Shown here: in pieces, positions 36,672 to 47,635 of the stretch
Numbering within the stretch: position 1 is the first letter of the stretch
Layout of the letters: the number at the start of each line of letters is the position of its first letter
Assembly: GCF_004005855.1 (NCBI RefSeq)
Contig: NZ_SACL01000004.1
Span: 1 to 64,000, forward strand
DNA: 64,000 nt
DNA from: Rhodovarius crocodyli
GTDB lineage: Bacteria; Pseudomonadota; Alphaproteobacteria; Acetobacterales; Acetobacteraceae
Direction: 5' to 3'
The notes under the pieces: generated by a model
What the model was told of the DNA's origin: nothing
Seen by the model: only the letters and a program-made list of their open reading frames with translations
Databases searched by the model: none
Made by a program: the position numbers and the translations under genes

Positions 36672-37436
36672 ATGCTGCCCCCTCCCGTCAAACCCGATCC
36701 GAACCGCGTGCAGACCGAACAGGAACTGCGTGAGGATCTGGCCGCCGCCTATCGGCTGGTGGCCCATTTCGGCATGACCGACCTTGTCTATACCCACCTG
36801 TCGGTGCGTCTGCCGGGAGAGGGGCACCGTTTCCTGGTGAACCCCTATGGCATGCTGTTCGACGAGATCACCGCGAGCTCTCTCGTGGTGGTCGATGCGG
36901 ATGGCGAGGCGATGCAGGAGACGAGCTGGCCGGTGAACCCGGCCGGCTTCGTCATCCATTCCGCGCTGCATCGCGGCCGTGCCGATGCCGCCTGCGTGAT
37001 GCACACCCACACCCTGGCCGGCATGACCGTCGCCGCCCAGGAAGGCGAGCTGCTGGTGCTGAACCAGATGACCATGGAGCTGGTCGGCAAGGTCGCCTAC
37101 CACGACTATGAAGGTGTCGCCGACACCGACAACATGTCCGAGCGCGAGCGCTTCGTGCACGACATGGGCGACAAGCCCTGCATGATCCTGCGCCATCACG
37201 GGCTGATGACCGCGGGCCGCACCGTCGCCGAGGCCTTCTACTGGCTGTACTACCTGGAGATGAGCTGCCGGATCCAGGTCTCGGCGCAATCCACCGGTGC
37301 CAAGCTCGATATCCCGCCCGCCCAGGTCCTGGCCCGCACCGCCGCCCAGTTCACGGACAGCCCGACCAAGGGCTGGCTGCCCTGGCAGGCGCTGCGCCGC
37401 ATGCTCGACCGCACCCAGCCGGATTACAAGCTATGA
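36672..37436 (+). CDS. class II aldolase/adducin family protein
   Basis: 254 residues. Zinc ligands typical of the family are in CVMHTHTLAGM (HxH) near residue 112 and in LRHHGLMTAGRTVAEAF near 175. The N-terminal HFGMTDLVYTHLSVRLPG matches the substrate-phosphate or carboxylate loop found in fuculose-phosphate aldolase relatives. The missing Tyr/Glu context prevents naming a substrate; members act as aldolases, epimerases or decarboxylases. ATG is two bases after the stop of the dehydrogenase gene, and its own stop overlaps the next start (ATGA). Confidence 0.85.
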   Translation: MLPPPVKPDPNRVQTEQELREDLAAAYRLVAHFGMTDLVYTHLSVRLPGEGHRFLVNPYGMLFDEITASSLVVVDADGEAMQETSWPVNPAGFVIHSALHRGRADAACVMHTHTLAGMTVAAQEGELLVLNQMTMELVGKVAYHDYEGVADTDNMSERERFVHDMGDKPCMILRHHGLMTAGRTVAEAFYWLYYLEMSCRIQVSAQSTGAKLDIPPAQVLARTAAQFTDSPTKGWLPWQALRRMLDRTQPDYKL

Positions 37437-38515
37437 CCCTCGAACTGCATGGCCTCGCGAAAAGCTACGGCAGCTTCGTCGCGGTGGAGGGCGCCGACCT
37501 CATGGTCGGGCGCGGCACCTTCCTGACGCTGCTCGGCCCCTCGGGTTCGGGCAAGACCACGATCCTCAGCATGATCGCGGGCTTCACCGAGCCGACATCG
37601 GGCCAGATCTTCCTCGATGGCAAGGACATCACCAGCGAACCGCCCGAGAAGCGGCAGTTCGGCATGGTGTTCCAGGGCTATGCGCTGTTCCCGCACATGA
37701 GCGTGGCGGAGAACGTCGCCTTCCCGCTGCGCGTGCGCGGCATGTCCAAGGCCGAGCGCGAGGAGAAGGTGCGCGGCGCGCTCGATCTGGTGCAGCTCTC
37801 CCGCTTCGCGGACCGGCTGCCCAAGCAGCTGTCGGGCGGCCAGCAGCAGCGCGTGGCCCTCGCCCGCGCCCTGGTGTTCGAACCCGCGCTGCTGCTGTTG
37901 GATGAGCCGCTCTCGGCCCTCGACAAGAAGCTGCGCGCCGAGCTGCAGGAGGAGCTGCGTGCCCTGCATCGCCGCATCGGGCGCACCTTCATCAACGTCA
38001 CGCATGACCAGGAGGAAGCGATGTCCCTCTCGGACAGCGTGGCGATCCTGAACCATGGGCGGATCATCCAGCTCGGCGCGCCCGAGGCGCTGTACGAGCA
38101 GCCGCGCACCCGCTTCGTGGCGGACTTCCTGGGCAAGTCCAACTTCCTGCCGGGCACGGTGCGCGAACTCGGCCAGGGCACGCTGGGCGTGCAGGTCGGC
38201 GCCCTGCGCATCAGGCAGGAGCCGGGGGCGGCCAAGGTCTCGCTGGGCGCCCCGGTGCTGCTCTCCCTCCGGCCCGAGAAGATCCGGGTGCTGGGCGATG
38301 CCGACACCGCCGACAACGTGCTGGAGGCGCGCGTCACCTCCTGGTCCTATCTGGGCGCCGGCTTCTCCATCATCGCGGAGACGGCGGTGGGCCCGCTGCG
38401 CCTGGCCATGCCCGCCTGGCACGCGCCCTTCCACCCGGCCGAGGGGGCTGCGATCCGCCTCGGCTGGTCGGCCGAGGCCGCGACCATCGTGGAGGACGAC
38501 GATGCAGGCGCGTAA
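37433..38515 (+). CDS. ABC transporter ATPase, PotA-like
   Basis: 360 residues. Walker A GPSGSGKTT near residue 36, signature LSGGQQQRVALARAL near 134, Walker B LLLLDEPLSALD near 155, and the H-loop NVTHDQEEAM. The C-terminal TOBE domain (LRPEKIRVLGDADTADN) marks it as a CUT1/polyamine-type ATPase. It energises the binding protein at 34631 with the two permeases that follow. Stop and next start overlap by 14 bases. Confidence 0.93.
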   Translation: MTLELHGLAKSYGSFVAVEGADLMVGRGTFLTLLGPSGSGKTTILSMIAGFTEPTSGQIFLDGKDITSEPPEKRQFGMVFQGYALFPHMSVAENVAFPLRVRGMSKAEREEKVRGALDLVQLSRFADRLPKQLSGGQQQRVALARALVFEPALLLLDEPLSALDKKLRAELQEELRALHRRIGRTFINVTHDQEEAMSLSDSVAILNHGRIIQLGAPEALYEQPRTRFVADFLGKSNFLPGTVRELGQGTLGVQVGALRIRQEPGAAKVSLGAPVLLSLRPEKIRVLGDADTADNVLEARVTSWSYLGAGFSIIAETAVGPLRLAMPAWHAPFHPAEGAAIRLGWSAEAATIVEDDDAGA

Positions 38516-39338
38516 CGCCGGCTGGTGGGCGTTGCTGATGCCCGCCTTCCTGCTGCTGACGGTGTTCTACATCGCGCCGATCCTGCAGGTGCTGTCGATC
38601 TCCTTCACCGAGCCCGAGCTGGGTTTCGGCAATTACGAGCGCATCCTGACCAACCGCTCCGTGCAGCGCACGCTGTCCACCACGGGGCGGATCGCGGGCA
38701 TCACCACGGTGCTGGCGCTCGTGCTGGGCTATGCCATCGCCTATTCGGTCACGATGGCCAGCGAGCGCGCGCGCCGCTGGTGGATCCTGTGCGTGCTGGT
38801 GCCGCTCTGGATCTCGGTGCTCGTGCGGGCCTTCGCCTGGGTCACGCTGCTGCGCCGCCAGGGCCTGATCAACGAGGCGCTGATCGGCATGGGCACGATC
38901 CAGGAACCGCTGGAGCTGGTCTGGAACGAGTTCGGCATCATCGTCGGCATGGTGCACTACATGGTGCCCTATGCGGTGCTGCCCATGCTCTCGGCCATGC
39001 GTGACATCGACCCGCGGCTGATGACGGCCGCGCGCGGCATGGGCGCCTCGCGTTGGACGGTGTTCTCGCGCGTGTTCTTTCCGCTGTCGCTGCCGGGTGT
39101 GCTGGCGGCCGCCGTGCTCACCTTCATCCTGTCGCTCGGCTTCTATGTCACGCCCGCCATCCTGGGCGGCGGCAAGACGCTGATGGTCGCGGAATGGATC
39201 AGCGTGCAGATCCTCGATCTCATCCGCTGGGGCTTCGGCACCATGATGGCCACCGTGCTGATCGTGACCATCCTGGTCACGCTCGGCGTCTTCTCGCGCA
39301 TCGTGAACATGCGCCGGCTGTTCGGCGGGGGGCACTGA
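38502..39338 (+). CDS. ABC transporter permease, PotB-like
   Basis: 278 residues with about six membrane segments. The EAA loop is present as MTAARGMGASRWTVFSRVFF near residue 180, the contact site for the ATPase. The start LLMPAFLLLTVFYIAPILQVL is a standard first segment. The ATG at 38502 lies inside the end of the ATPase gene, giving coupled translation. Confidence 0.9.
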   Translation: MQARNAGWWALLMPAFLLLTVFYIAPILQVLSISFTEPELGFGNYERILTNRSVQRTLSTTGRIAGITTVLALVLGYAIAYSVTMASERARRWWILCVLVPLWISVLVRAFAWVTLLRRQGLINEALIGMGTIQEPLELVWNEFGIIVGMVHYMVPYAVLPMLSAMRDIDPRLMTAARGMGASRWTVFSRVFFPLSLPGVLAAAVLTFILSLGFYVTPAILGGGKTLMVAEWISVQILDLIRWGFGTMMATVLIVTILVTLGVFSRIVNMRRLFGGGH

Positions 39339-39341
39339 GCC

Positions 39342-40130
39342 ATGGAGGGAGCTTACAAGCCCGGCTGGTTCGCGCGTTCCACCGGCCTGATCGTGGCGCT
39401 GTACCTGGTGCTGCCGATTCTGATCGTGCTGCCGGTCTCCATGACCGACCAGCGCTTCCTGTCGCTGCCGCATGAGAGCCTGTCGCTGCAGTATTACCGT
39501 AACCTGTTCGCCTCGCCCGAGTGGTTCGCCTCCATCGCGCAATCCTTCTGGATCGCGCTGGGGGCCACGGTGCTGGCGGTGGTGTCGGGCACGCTGTTCG
39601 CGATCGCTGCGTGGCGGCTGGACCGGCGGCTGGTGAACCTGATGCGGGCGCTGATGCTGCTGCCGCTGATCGTGCCCAGCATCGTCTATGCCATCGGCCT
39701 GTATCGGTACTTCCGCTGGTGGGATCTGCTGGACCGCATCGCGGGCGTGATCATCGCCCATGGCGTGACCGGCATTCCCTATGTGGTCATCACCGTCTCG
39801 ACGGCGCTGGCGGCCTTCGACCCCAGGCTGGAACAGGCGGCACGGGGCATGGGCGCCAACCTGTCGCAGCTGCTGCGCTGGGTGATCCTGCCGCGCATCA
39901 TGCCGGGCATCCTGTCGGGCGCGATCTTCGCCTTCATCCACAGCTGGGATGAGCTGGTGATCGTGCTGTTCATCGCCAGCCGCGACGTCTTCACCCTGCC
40001 GCGCCGCATCTGGGACGGCATCAACGAGAACGTGGACCCGACCATGGCCGCGGTCGCGGTGCTGCTGGTGTTCTTCACCGTTCTCCTGCTGCTCGCGGAC
40101 CTCGCGGTGCGGAAGAAGCGGGACGGTTGA
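39342..40130 (+). CDS. ABC transporter permease, PotC-like
   Basis: 262 residues with six membrane segments. The EAA loop reads QAARGMGANLSQLLRWVILP near residue 165. It pairs with the PotB-like permease three bases upstream to form the channel. Its end lies 31 bases before the next gene, the largest gap so far in this block, so this may mark the boundary between two transporter modules on one transcript. Confidence 0.9.
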   Translation: MEGAYKPGWFARSTGLIVALYLVLPILIVLPVSMTDQRFLSLPHESLSLQYYRNLFASPEWFASIAQSFWIALGATVLAVVSGTLFAIAAWRLDRRLVNLMRALMLLPLIVPSIVYAIGLYRYFRWWDLLDRIAGVIIAHGVTGIPYVVITVSTALAAFDPRLEQAARGMGANLSQLLRWVILPRIMPGILSGAIFAFIHSWDELVIVLFIASRDVFTLPRRIWDGINENVDPTMAAVAVLLVFFTVLLLLADLAVRKKRDG

Positions 40131-40161
40131 CGATGCATGATTCACTTGTGAGCATGGTGGA

Positions 40162-41787
40162 ATGAAGGCTGAAATTATACTGCACGGGGGGACGGTCTTT
40201 CGCGGCCTGGCGGCCGGAAAGGCCGAGGCGGTCGCGATCGGCGGAGGCAAGGTTCTGGCGGTGGGCACCCTGTCCGACGTCGAATCGGCCTCGGGCCCGG
40301 ACACCAGGCGCATCGACCTCGCGGGGCGCTGCGCGATCCCCGCTTTCAACGAAGCCCATATGCACCTGCTGTCGGTGGGGCTGGGCCTTACCCAGGTCAA
40401 CCTGCGCGCCGAGGAGGTGAAGAGCCTCGACACGCTGCTGACCCGGATCAAGGACGGTGCCGCGGCCTCCCAGAAGGGCCAGTGGGTCGTCGGCCGCGGC
40501 TACGACCACGGCGCGCTGGATGTGAACCGCCACCCGACCATCGGCGAGCTGGATGCGGCCGCCCCGGACAATCCGGTCTGGATCGTGCGCACCTGCGGAC
40601 ATATGGGCGTGGCCAACAGCGCCGCGCTGCGCGCGGCGGGCATCGGCCACAACACGCCCACCCCTGAGGGCGGGGTGATCGAACGCAAGGGCGGCCAGCT
40701 GACCGGGATGATCCAGGAGCGGGCCATGTACCTGATCAAGGTGGCCCTGCCGCGCCCGGACAAGGCGCATATGGTGGACGCCATCGAGGCGGCGGGCCAG
40801 CGGCTCGCGAGCCTGGGCTTCGCCTCGGCCACCGACATGAATGTCGGCATGACGGCGGATCTCGAGGAGATCGCGGCCTATGAGGACTGCCTCGCCCAGG
40901 GGCGCCTCAAGCAGCGGATGTGGCAGGTGATCGCGGGCAACCCCGAGGGCATCGCCGACAAGGCCTGGGCCGCGGGCATGCGCCCCTGGAAGCCTGGTGA
41001 TGATCAGGCCGCCATGCTGCGTTGGGGCGCCATCAAGGTGTTTGCCGACGGCAGCGCGGGCGGCCTGACGGCGGCCTTCTTCGAGCCGTATCTGGAAAGT
41101 GCGGGTGGCGGCACGGGCGTGTTCACCTTCCCGACCGACACCATCCACGCCCTGCTGGCCAAGTATCACGACCAGGGTTGGCAGCTCGACATCCACGCCA
41201 TCGGCGATGCCGCCATCGAGCAGGTGCTGATCGGCATGGAGGAGGCGGGTGCGACCCCCGACCGCCGCCACCGCATCGAGCATTGCGGCTTCGTGACGCG
41301 CGGCCAGCGCCGCCGCATGCTGTCGCGCGGTATCCTGCCGGTGCCGCAACCTGCCTTCATGTATGAGTTCGGTGACCTCTACATCGAGAATCTGGGCCTG
41401 GAGCGGGCTGAGAACGCCTATCCCATGCGCACCTGGTTCGATGAGGGCGCGCACCCGAGCGCGTCCTCGGATGCGCCGGTTTCCAGCTACGACCCCTTCG
41501 CCAACCTGTTCACCATGGTCACGCGCCGCACCAACAAGGGCACGGTGCTGGGTGGGCATGAGGCGCTGACGCTGGAGGAAGCCGTGCACTGCTACACGGT
41601 GAACGGCGCCTACAGCACCTTCGCCGAGGGCGCGCGCGGCACGCTGGAGCCGGGCATGGACGCGGACATCGCGGTCCTCTCCCGCGATATCTTCCAGGGC
41701 GCGCCCGAGGAGTTGCTGACCACCAGCGCGCATATCACCCTGCGCGGCGGCGAGACGATCTTCGACCGGCATTCGGAAATCGGCTGA
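40162..41787 (+). CDS. amidohydrolase, YtcJ-like (Amidohydro_3)
   Basis: 541 residues. The metal-binding HxH is in NEAHMHLLS (His66, His68). KVFADGSAGGLTAAFFEPY near residue 293 is the conserved YtcJ stretch, followed by DIHAIGDAAIEQ and HRIEHCGFV with further metal ligands, and the Asp in SASSDAPVSSYDPF. Known relatives deformylate N-substituted formamides or hydrolyse other amides in the cytoplasm. It opens the second transporter module and its stop shares one base with the start of dppB-like permease gene (TGATG). Confidence 0.86.
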   Translation: MKAEIILHGGTVFRGLAAGKAEAVAIGGGKVLAVGTLSDVESASGPDTRRIDLAGRCAIPAFNEAHMHLLSVGLGLTQVNLRAEEVKSLDTLLTRIKDGAAASQKGQWVVGRGYDHGALDVNRHPTIGELDAAAPDNPVWIVRTCGHMGVANSAALRAAGIGHNTPTPEGGVIERKGGQLTGMIQERAMYLIKVALPRPDKAHMVDAIEAAGQRLASLGFASATDMNVGMTADLEEIAAYEDCLAQGRLKQRMWQVIAGNPEGIADKAWAAGMRPWKPGDDQAAMLRWGAIKVFADGSAGGLTAAFFEPYLESAGGGTGVFTFPTDTIHALLAKYHDQGWQLDIHAIGDAAIEQVLIGMEEAGATPDRRHRIEHCGFVTRGQRRRMLSRGILPVPQPAFMYEFGDLYIENLGLERAENAYPMRTWFDEGAHPSASSDAPVSSYDPFANLFTMVTRRTNKGTVLGGHEALTLEEAVHCYTVNGAYSTFAEGARGTLEPGMDADIAVLSRDIFQGAPEELLTTSAHITLRGGETIFDRHSEIG

Positions 41788-42728
41788 TGGCGAAATACGC
41801 CCTCCAGCGCCTGGCGCTCGCGATCCCGGTGCTGCTGGGCGTGTTGCTTGTCGGCTTCTTCCTGATGCAGGTGGTGCCGACCGACCCTGCCATCATCCGC
41901 GCAGGCCCCCAGGCCACGCAGGATGTGGTGGAAGCCATCCGCGAGGAGCTGGGCCTCAACAAGCCGCTGTGGCAGCAGTTCGGCCTGTATATGTGGCGAC
42001 TGTTCCAGGGTGACCTGGGCGTGTCCATCATCAACAACGTGGCCGTCACGCAGGAGCTGGGCGACACCATCGGGCCGACCCTGGAACTGATGGTCGCCTC
42101 GCTGTTCTGGTCCATTCCGCTGGGCATCCTGATGGGCACGCTGGCCGCTTATTGGCGCGGGTCGCTGATCGACCGCGGCATCATGGCCATCAGCGTGGCC
42201 GGCGTGTCGGTTCCGGTGTTCTTCATCGGCTTGCTGATGATCTGGCTGCTCGGCTTCCAGTGGCAGCTGCTGCCTTTCACCGGTCGCGGCGGCCCGCTCT
42301 GGACCATGGACGGCATCATGGCGATCATTCTGCCGGCGCTGACGCTGGGCGGCGTTTTCGTGGGGCCGGTGGCACGCATGACGCGCACGGCCGTCGTGGA
42401 CATGCTCTCGGCCGACCACGTCCGCACCGCCCGTGCCAAGGGGCTGAACGAGTTCCTGGTGGTGCTGCGCCACGCGCTGCGCAATGCGCTGATCCCGGTC
42501 ATCACGCTGATCGGGCTGCAGATCGGCTTCCTGCTCGGCGGAGCCGTGGTGACGGAGACCATCTTCTCCTGGCCGGGGGTCGGGCGGCTGGCCGTCGGTG
42601 CCATCCTGTCCTCCGACTTCCCGATGGCGCAGGGCACCATCATCGTCCTGTCGCTGGGCTTCATCCTGATCAACCTGGCGGTCGATCTTCTCTATGCGGT
42701 GCTCGACCCGCGCGTGAGGTTGTCATGA
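41787..42728 (+). CDS. peptide/nickel-type ABC permease, DppB-like
   Basis: 313 residues. The N-terminal AKYALQRLALAIPVLLGVLLVGFFLM is the family's first membrane segment. The EAA-type loop HVRTARAKGLNEFLVVLRHA near residue 211 and the final ETIFSWPGVGRLAVGAI are diagnostic of DppB/OppB. It forms a heterodimeric channel with the next gene, whose start overlaps its stop (ATGA). Confidence 0.92.
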   Translation: MAKYALQRLALAIPVLLGVLLVGFFLMQVVPTDPAIIRAGPQATQDVVEAIREELGLNKPLWQQFGLYMWRLFQGDLGVSIINNVAVTQELGDTIGPTLELMVASLFWSIPLGILMGTLAAYWRGSLIDRGIMAISVAGVSVPVFFIGLLMIWLLGFQWQLLPFTGRGGPLWTMDGIMAIILPALTLGGVFVGPVARMTRTAVVDMLSADHVRTARAKGLNEFLVVLRHALRNALIPVITLIGLQIGFLLGGAVVTETIFSWPGVGRLAVGAILSSDFPMAQGTIIVLSLGFILINLAVDLLYAVLDPRVRLS

Positions 42729-43594
42729 GCGCCACCGCTTCCGCCGGCCCCGTCACCGCGCCGCGCCGGCCCTCCGCGTTCCGCATGCTGATGAAGGATA
42801 CGGGGGCCGCGATCGCGCTGGTCTTCGTCGTGCTCATCGTGCTGGCCGCGGTCTTCGCACCCTGGCTGGCGCCGAAGGATCCGTATGAGACGGACCTGAT
42901 GTCCATCATGTCCCCGCCCTCGGCCGACTATTGGTTCGGCACGGACGGGCAGGGCAGGGACATCTTCGCCCGCACGCTGTACGGGTTGCAGGTCACGCTG
43001 TTCATGGGGCTGACGTCGCTGATCATCGGCGGCGTGCTGGGCGCGCTGGTGGGTTTCCTGGCTGCCTACTACAAGCGGCTGGACGGGTTGCTGATGCGCT
43101 TCATGGACATCCTGCTGTCCTTCCCGGCCATCCTGTTCGGCCTGGCGCTGGCCGCCATCTTCGGCCCGGGCCTGACCAGCGTGATCATCGCCCTGTCCAT
43201 CGCCACCATCCCGCTGATGGCCCGCATCGTGCGCGGGGCCGCCGTGGTGGTCATGGGGCTCGACTACATCGAGGCCGCGCGCGCCGTGGGCATGACCGAC
43301 AAGCGGATCATGCTGCGGCACCTCGCGCCCAACTGCCTGTCGCCGATCTTCGTGTTTGCCACGCTGCGGCTGGGGCAGGTGATCCTGCTCGGCTCGGCGC
43401 TGTCCTTCCTCGGCCTCGGCGCGCAGCCGCCGGTGGCGGAGCTGGGGGCCATGGCGTCCCAGGGGCGCAACTTCCTGTTCATCGCGCCGCATATCAGCGT
43501 GGTACCGTCCATCGCCATCTTCGCTGTGGTGCTGGCCTTCAACGTGCTGGGTGACGCGCTGCGAGACGCGCTCGACCCGCGCCTGCGTATCTGA
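42725..43594 (+). CDS. peptide/nickel-type ABC permease, DppC-like
   Basis: 289 residues. YWFGTDGQGRDIFARTLYG near residue 70 and the EAA loop YIEAARAVGMTDKRIMLRH near 180 are the DppC/OppC hallmarks, ahead of SFLGLGAQPPVAELGAM. Five to six membrane segments. It pairs with the DppB-like protein. Confidence 0.92.
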   Translation: MSATASAGPVTAPRRPSAFRMLMKDTGAAIALVFVVLIVLAAVFAPWLAPKDPYETDLMSIMSPPSADYWFGTDGQGRDIFARTLYGLQVTLFMGLTSLIIGGVLGALVGFLAAYYKRLDGLLMRFMDILLSFPAILFGLALAAIFGPGLTSVIIALSIATIPLMARIVRGAAVVVMGLDYIEAARAVGMTDKRIMLRHLAPNCLSPIFVFATLRLGQVILLGSALSFLGLGAQPPVAELGAMASQGRNFLFIAPHISVVPSIAIFAVVLAFNVLGDALRDALDPRLRI

Positions 43595-43624
43595 ACACAC
43601 TCCGTCCGGGAGCTTCGGGAGAGA

Positions 43625-45232
43625 ATGATGAGAATGCGTTGGAAGACCATCGCCACGGCGGCCTTCGGGCTGGCGATGGCCCTGCCGGCCGCTGCCCAGC
43701 AGCAGCCGCGCAACCAGATCACGATCATGCGCGAGATCGACAGCGACCGCTACGATCCGCACCGCACCACGGCGCTGGCCGGCGGCGAGGTGCTGACCAT
43801 GCTGTCCGACACGCTGGTCAGCATGGACTTCGACATGCGCACCATCCGTCCCGGCCTGGCCGAGCGGTGGGAGGTGAGCCCGGACGGCAAGACCTATACC
43901 TTCCACCTGCGCCGCGACGTGACCTTCTGCGACGGCCGTGCGCTGACGGCCGATGACGTGGTCTATTCCATCAACCGCTGGATCGGCCGCACCACGCCGC
44001 GCGTGGTCTCGCCCGTGGCCTGGCGAGCGGGCAACGTGAAGGAAGTGCGCGCCGTCGACCCCTACACGGTCGAGTACGAGCTGAACGAGCCCTTCGGTGA
44101 GCTGCTGTCGCAGCTGACGCAGTTCTTCGGCTCCATCGTGGACCGCGCGACGGTCGAGCGCCTGGGCGACAATTTCGGCGTGCAGGGCTTCAACGGCACC
44201 GGCCCCTATTGCTGGGCCAGCTGGACCCCCCGCAGTGAGCTGGTGCTGACCCGCCACCCGACCTATCGCTGGGGCCCACCCGTGCTGCAGAACCGCGGCC
44301 CCGCGCATGTCGAGCGCGTGGTGTGGCGCGTGATCCCCGAGGCCGCGGCCCGCGTGGCCGCCCTGCAGGCCGGCCAGGCCGACATCACCCAGTACATCCC
44401 CGAGGCCTTCTGGGACGGCATGCGCCGGGTGCCCACCCTGCGCACCTCGAACCAGGAGAATTACTTCTGGGACGTGTTCATGGGCTTCAAGGTGGACAAG
44501 CCCGTCGTCAGCGACCTGGCCATCCGCCGGGCCGCCCATATGGCGGTCGATCGCGTGGGCCTGGCGCGCGCCATCTGGTCCGGCCATGCAACGCCCGCGC
44601 GGAACATCGTGAACCCCAACGCGCTCGACTACGACGCGCAGTCGGATGCGATGGTGCCGAACTATGACCCCGCCGCCGCCCGCCGCACGCTGGATGAGGC
44701 CGGCTGGCGCATGGGCCCCGACGGGGTGCGCGTGAAGGACGGCCAGCGCGCCACCTTCCTGATGTATGCCATCAACAACCTGGCCAACCAGCGCGCCGCC
44801 GAGATCATCCAGCAGGGCCTGCGCCAGGTGGGCATCGAGATGCGCGTGCAGCTGTTCGATGCGACCGTCGCCTGGGGCCGCCTGGCGACCCAGGAATTCG
44901 ACGCCTACATCCTCAGCTACCCCTACATCTCGGCCACTGACGCGCTGTCGCTGTATTGGCACAGCCGCAACCGTCCCTCGCCGAACCGGATGAACTGGAA
45001 CGACCCTCAGACGGATGCCTGGCTGGAGGAAGCCCGCCGCGGCCTGACGCCTGAGGCCCGCGCCACCGCCACCGCCAACATCCAGCGCCGCCTGGCCGAA
45101 CAGGCTCCCTGGCTGACGCTGGCGCGCAACCAGCTGACGGTCTTCGCCACCCAGCGTGTCGAGGGCGCGCGCGCCCACGGCCTGTATGGCATCGGCATCT
45201 ATCGCGGGCTCGACCTGCGCGTGGTGCGCTGA
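43625..45232 (+). CDS. periplasmic binding protein of a peptide/opine-type ABC transporter (DppA/OppA family)
   Basis: 535 residues with a Sec signal ending AMALPAAAQQ. The family 5 pattern is clear: LAERWEVSPDGKTYTFHLRRDVTF near residue 78, ADDVVYSINRWI and the second-lobe FNGTGPYCW. The first ATG of ATGATGAGAATG at 43625 is taken, but 43628 or 43634 are equally possible. GGGAGAGA lies before it. These receptors bind peptides, but also many non-peptide amides; the two flanking amidohydrolases suggest a ligand with an amide or cyclic amidine bond. Confidence 0.88.
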   Translation: MMRMRWKTIATAAFGLAMALPAAAQQQPRNQITIMREIDSDRYDPHRTTALAGGEVLTMLSDTLVSMDFDMRTIRPGLAERWEVSPDGKTYTFHLRRDVTFCDGRALTADDVVYSINRWIGRTTPRVVSPVAWRAGNVKEVRAVDPYTVEYELNEPFGELLSQLTQFFGSIVDRATVERLGDNFGVQGFNGTGPYCWASWTPRSELVLTRHPTYRWGPPVLQNRGPAHVERVVWRVIPEAAARVAALQAGQADITQYIPEAFWDGMRRVPTLRTSNQENYFWDVFMGFKVDKPVVSDLAIRRAAHMAVDRVGLARAIWSGHATPARNIVNPNALDYDAQSDAMVPNYDPAAARRTLDEAGWRMGPDGVRVKDGQRATFLMYAINNLANQRAAEIIQQGLRQVGIEMRVQLFDATVAWGRLATQEFDAYILSYPYISATDALSLYWHSRNRPSPNRMNWNDPQTDAWLEEARRGLTPEARATATANIQRRLAEQAPWLTLARNQLTVFATQRVEGARAHGLYGIGIYRGLDLRVVR

Positions 45233-45234
45233 CC

Positions 45235-46668
45235 ATGACGATCACGCTGATCCGAGAGGCTGAGCTCGTCGTCGCCTGGGATGCAGGCGAGAAGCGCCAC
45301 GCCTACATGCCGGGTGGGGACGTCGTCTTTGAGGACGGCGTGATCCGCTTCGTCGGCCGGGGCTATGATGGCCCGGTCGACACCATCATCTCCGGCAAGG
45401 GGCTGCTGGTGATGCCGGGGATGGTGAACATCCATTCCCACCCCACCAGCGAGCCGATGAACAAGGGGCTGCTCGACGAGATCGGCAGCCCGGGCCTGTA
45501 TAACTCCTCGCTGTATGAGTTCATGCCGATCTTCCGGGGCGATTCCTCGGCGGTGCAGGACTGCGTGCGGGTGGCGCTGAGTGAGCTTCTGCTCTCTGGC
45601 GTCACCACGCTGGCCGACCTGTCCATGGCCCATCCCGGCTGGCTGGACCTGCTGGCCGAGGCGGGCATGCGCGTGTGCATCGCGCCCATGTTCAAATCCG
45701 CGCGCTGGTACACCAAGAACGGCCATGTCGTGGAATATGAGTGGGACGAGAAGGCCGGCGAGAAAGCGATGGAGGAGGCGTTCACCCTCATCCAGCGCGC
45801 CGAGCAGCACCCTTCGGGCCGCCTGTTCGGCATGGCCTGCCCGGCGCAGATCGACACCTGCGCCCCCGGCCTGCTGCGCGACAGCCGCGCGGAGGCGAAG
45901 TCTCGCGGGATTTCCTGGCAGATCCATGCCGCGCAGTCGGTGGTCGAGTTCCACGAGATCACCCGCCGCCACGGCTTCACCCCCATCCAGTGGCTGCATG
46001 AGATGGGCCTGCTGGATGAGCGCGCGGTGATCGGCCACGGCATCTTCCTGGACGACCATCCCTCCACGCCCTGGCACACCAGGCGCGACATCGATATCCT
46101 GGCCGACACGGGCACCACGGTGGCCCACTGTCCGACCGTGTTCGCCCGGCGCGGCATCGCGATGAAGGATTTCGGGCGCTATCGCCGCAGCGGCGTGAAC
46201 ATGGGTGTCGGCACCGACACCTATCCGCACAACATGCTCGATGAGCTGCGGCTGGTGGCCTATCTGGCGCGCACCCAGGCGAACGACCCGCGCACGACGA
46301 CCACCACCGAGATCTTCAACGCCGCCACCATCGGCGGTGCGCGGGCGCTGGGCCGTGACGATATCGGCAAGCTGGCTGTCGGCTGCCGCGCGGATTTCGT
46401 GGTGGTGGACGCCACGCACCCGCGCATGCAGCCCAACTATGACCCGCTGCGGGCGCTGATCTATGCCGCCGGCGATCGTGCGGTGAAGGACGTGTACGTG
46501 GACGGGCAGAAGGTGGTGGGCGACGGCAAGGTGCTGACCATGGATTTCGCCGCCGCCGCCGCCAACCTGTCCGAGGCGCAGAAGCGCACCGTGCAGAACG
46601 CGCCGCAGCAGGACTGGGCACACCGGCCGACCGACAAGATCTCGCCGCCCACCTACAAGTGGCTGTGA
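45235..46668 (+). CDS. amidohydrolase of the TRZ/ATZ (chlorohydrolase/cytosine-deaminase) family
   Basis: 477 residues. Metal ligands: HxH in NIHSHPTSE (His67, His69), His in SWQIHAAQS, His in [11 protein letters not shown], and the catalytic Asp in [15 protein letters not shown]. Family members hydrolyse C-N or C-Cl bonds of triazines, guanine, S-adenosylhomocysteine or hydroxyisourate-like rings. The gene is inserted between the transporter's binding protein and its ATPases (two and one base gaps), so its product very likely acts on the imported ligand in the cytoplasm. Confidence 0.87.
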   Translation: MTITLIREAELVVAWDAGEKRHAYMPGGDVVFEDGVIRFVGRGYDGPVDTIISGKGLLVMPGMVNIHSHPTSEPMNKGLLDEIGSPGLYNSSLYEFMPIFRGDSSAVQDCVRVALSELLLSGVTTLADLSMAHPGWLDLLAEAGMRVCIAPMFKSARWYTKNGHVVEYEWDEKAGEKAMEEAFTLIQRAEQHPSGRLFGMACPAQIDTCAPGLLRDSRAEAKSRGISWQIHAAQSVVEFHEITRRHGFTPIQWLHEMGLLDERAVIGHGIFLDDHPSTPWHTRRDIDILADTGTTVAHCPTVFARRGIAMKDFGRYRRSGVNMGVGTDTYPHNMLDELRLVAYLARTQANDPRTTTTTEIFNAATIGGARALGRDDIGKLAVGCRADFVVVDATHPRMQPNYDPLRALIYAAGDRAVKDVYVDGQKVVGDGKVLTMDFAAAAANLSEAQKRTVQNAPQQDWAHRPTDKISPPTYKWL

Positions 46669-46669
46669 C

Positions 46670-47631
<962 letters not shown>

Positions 47632-47635
<4 letters not shown>
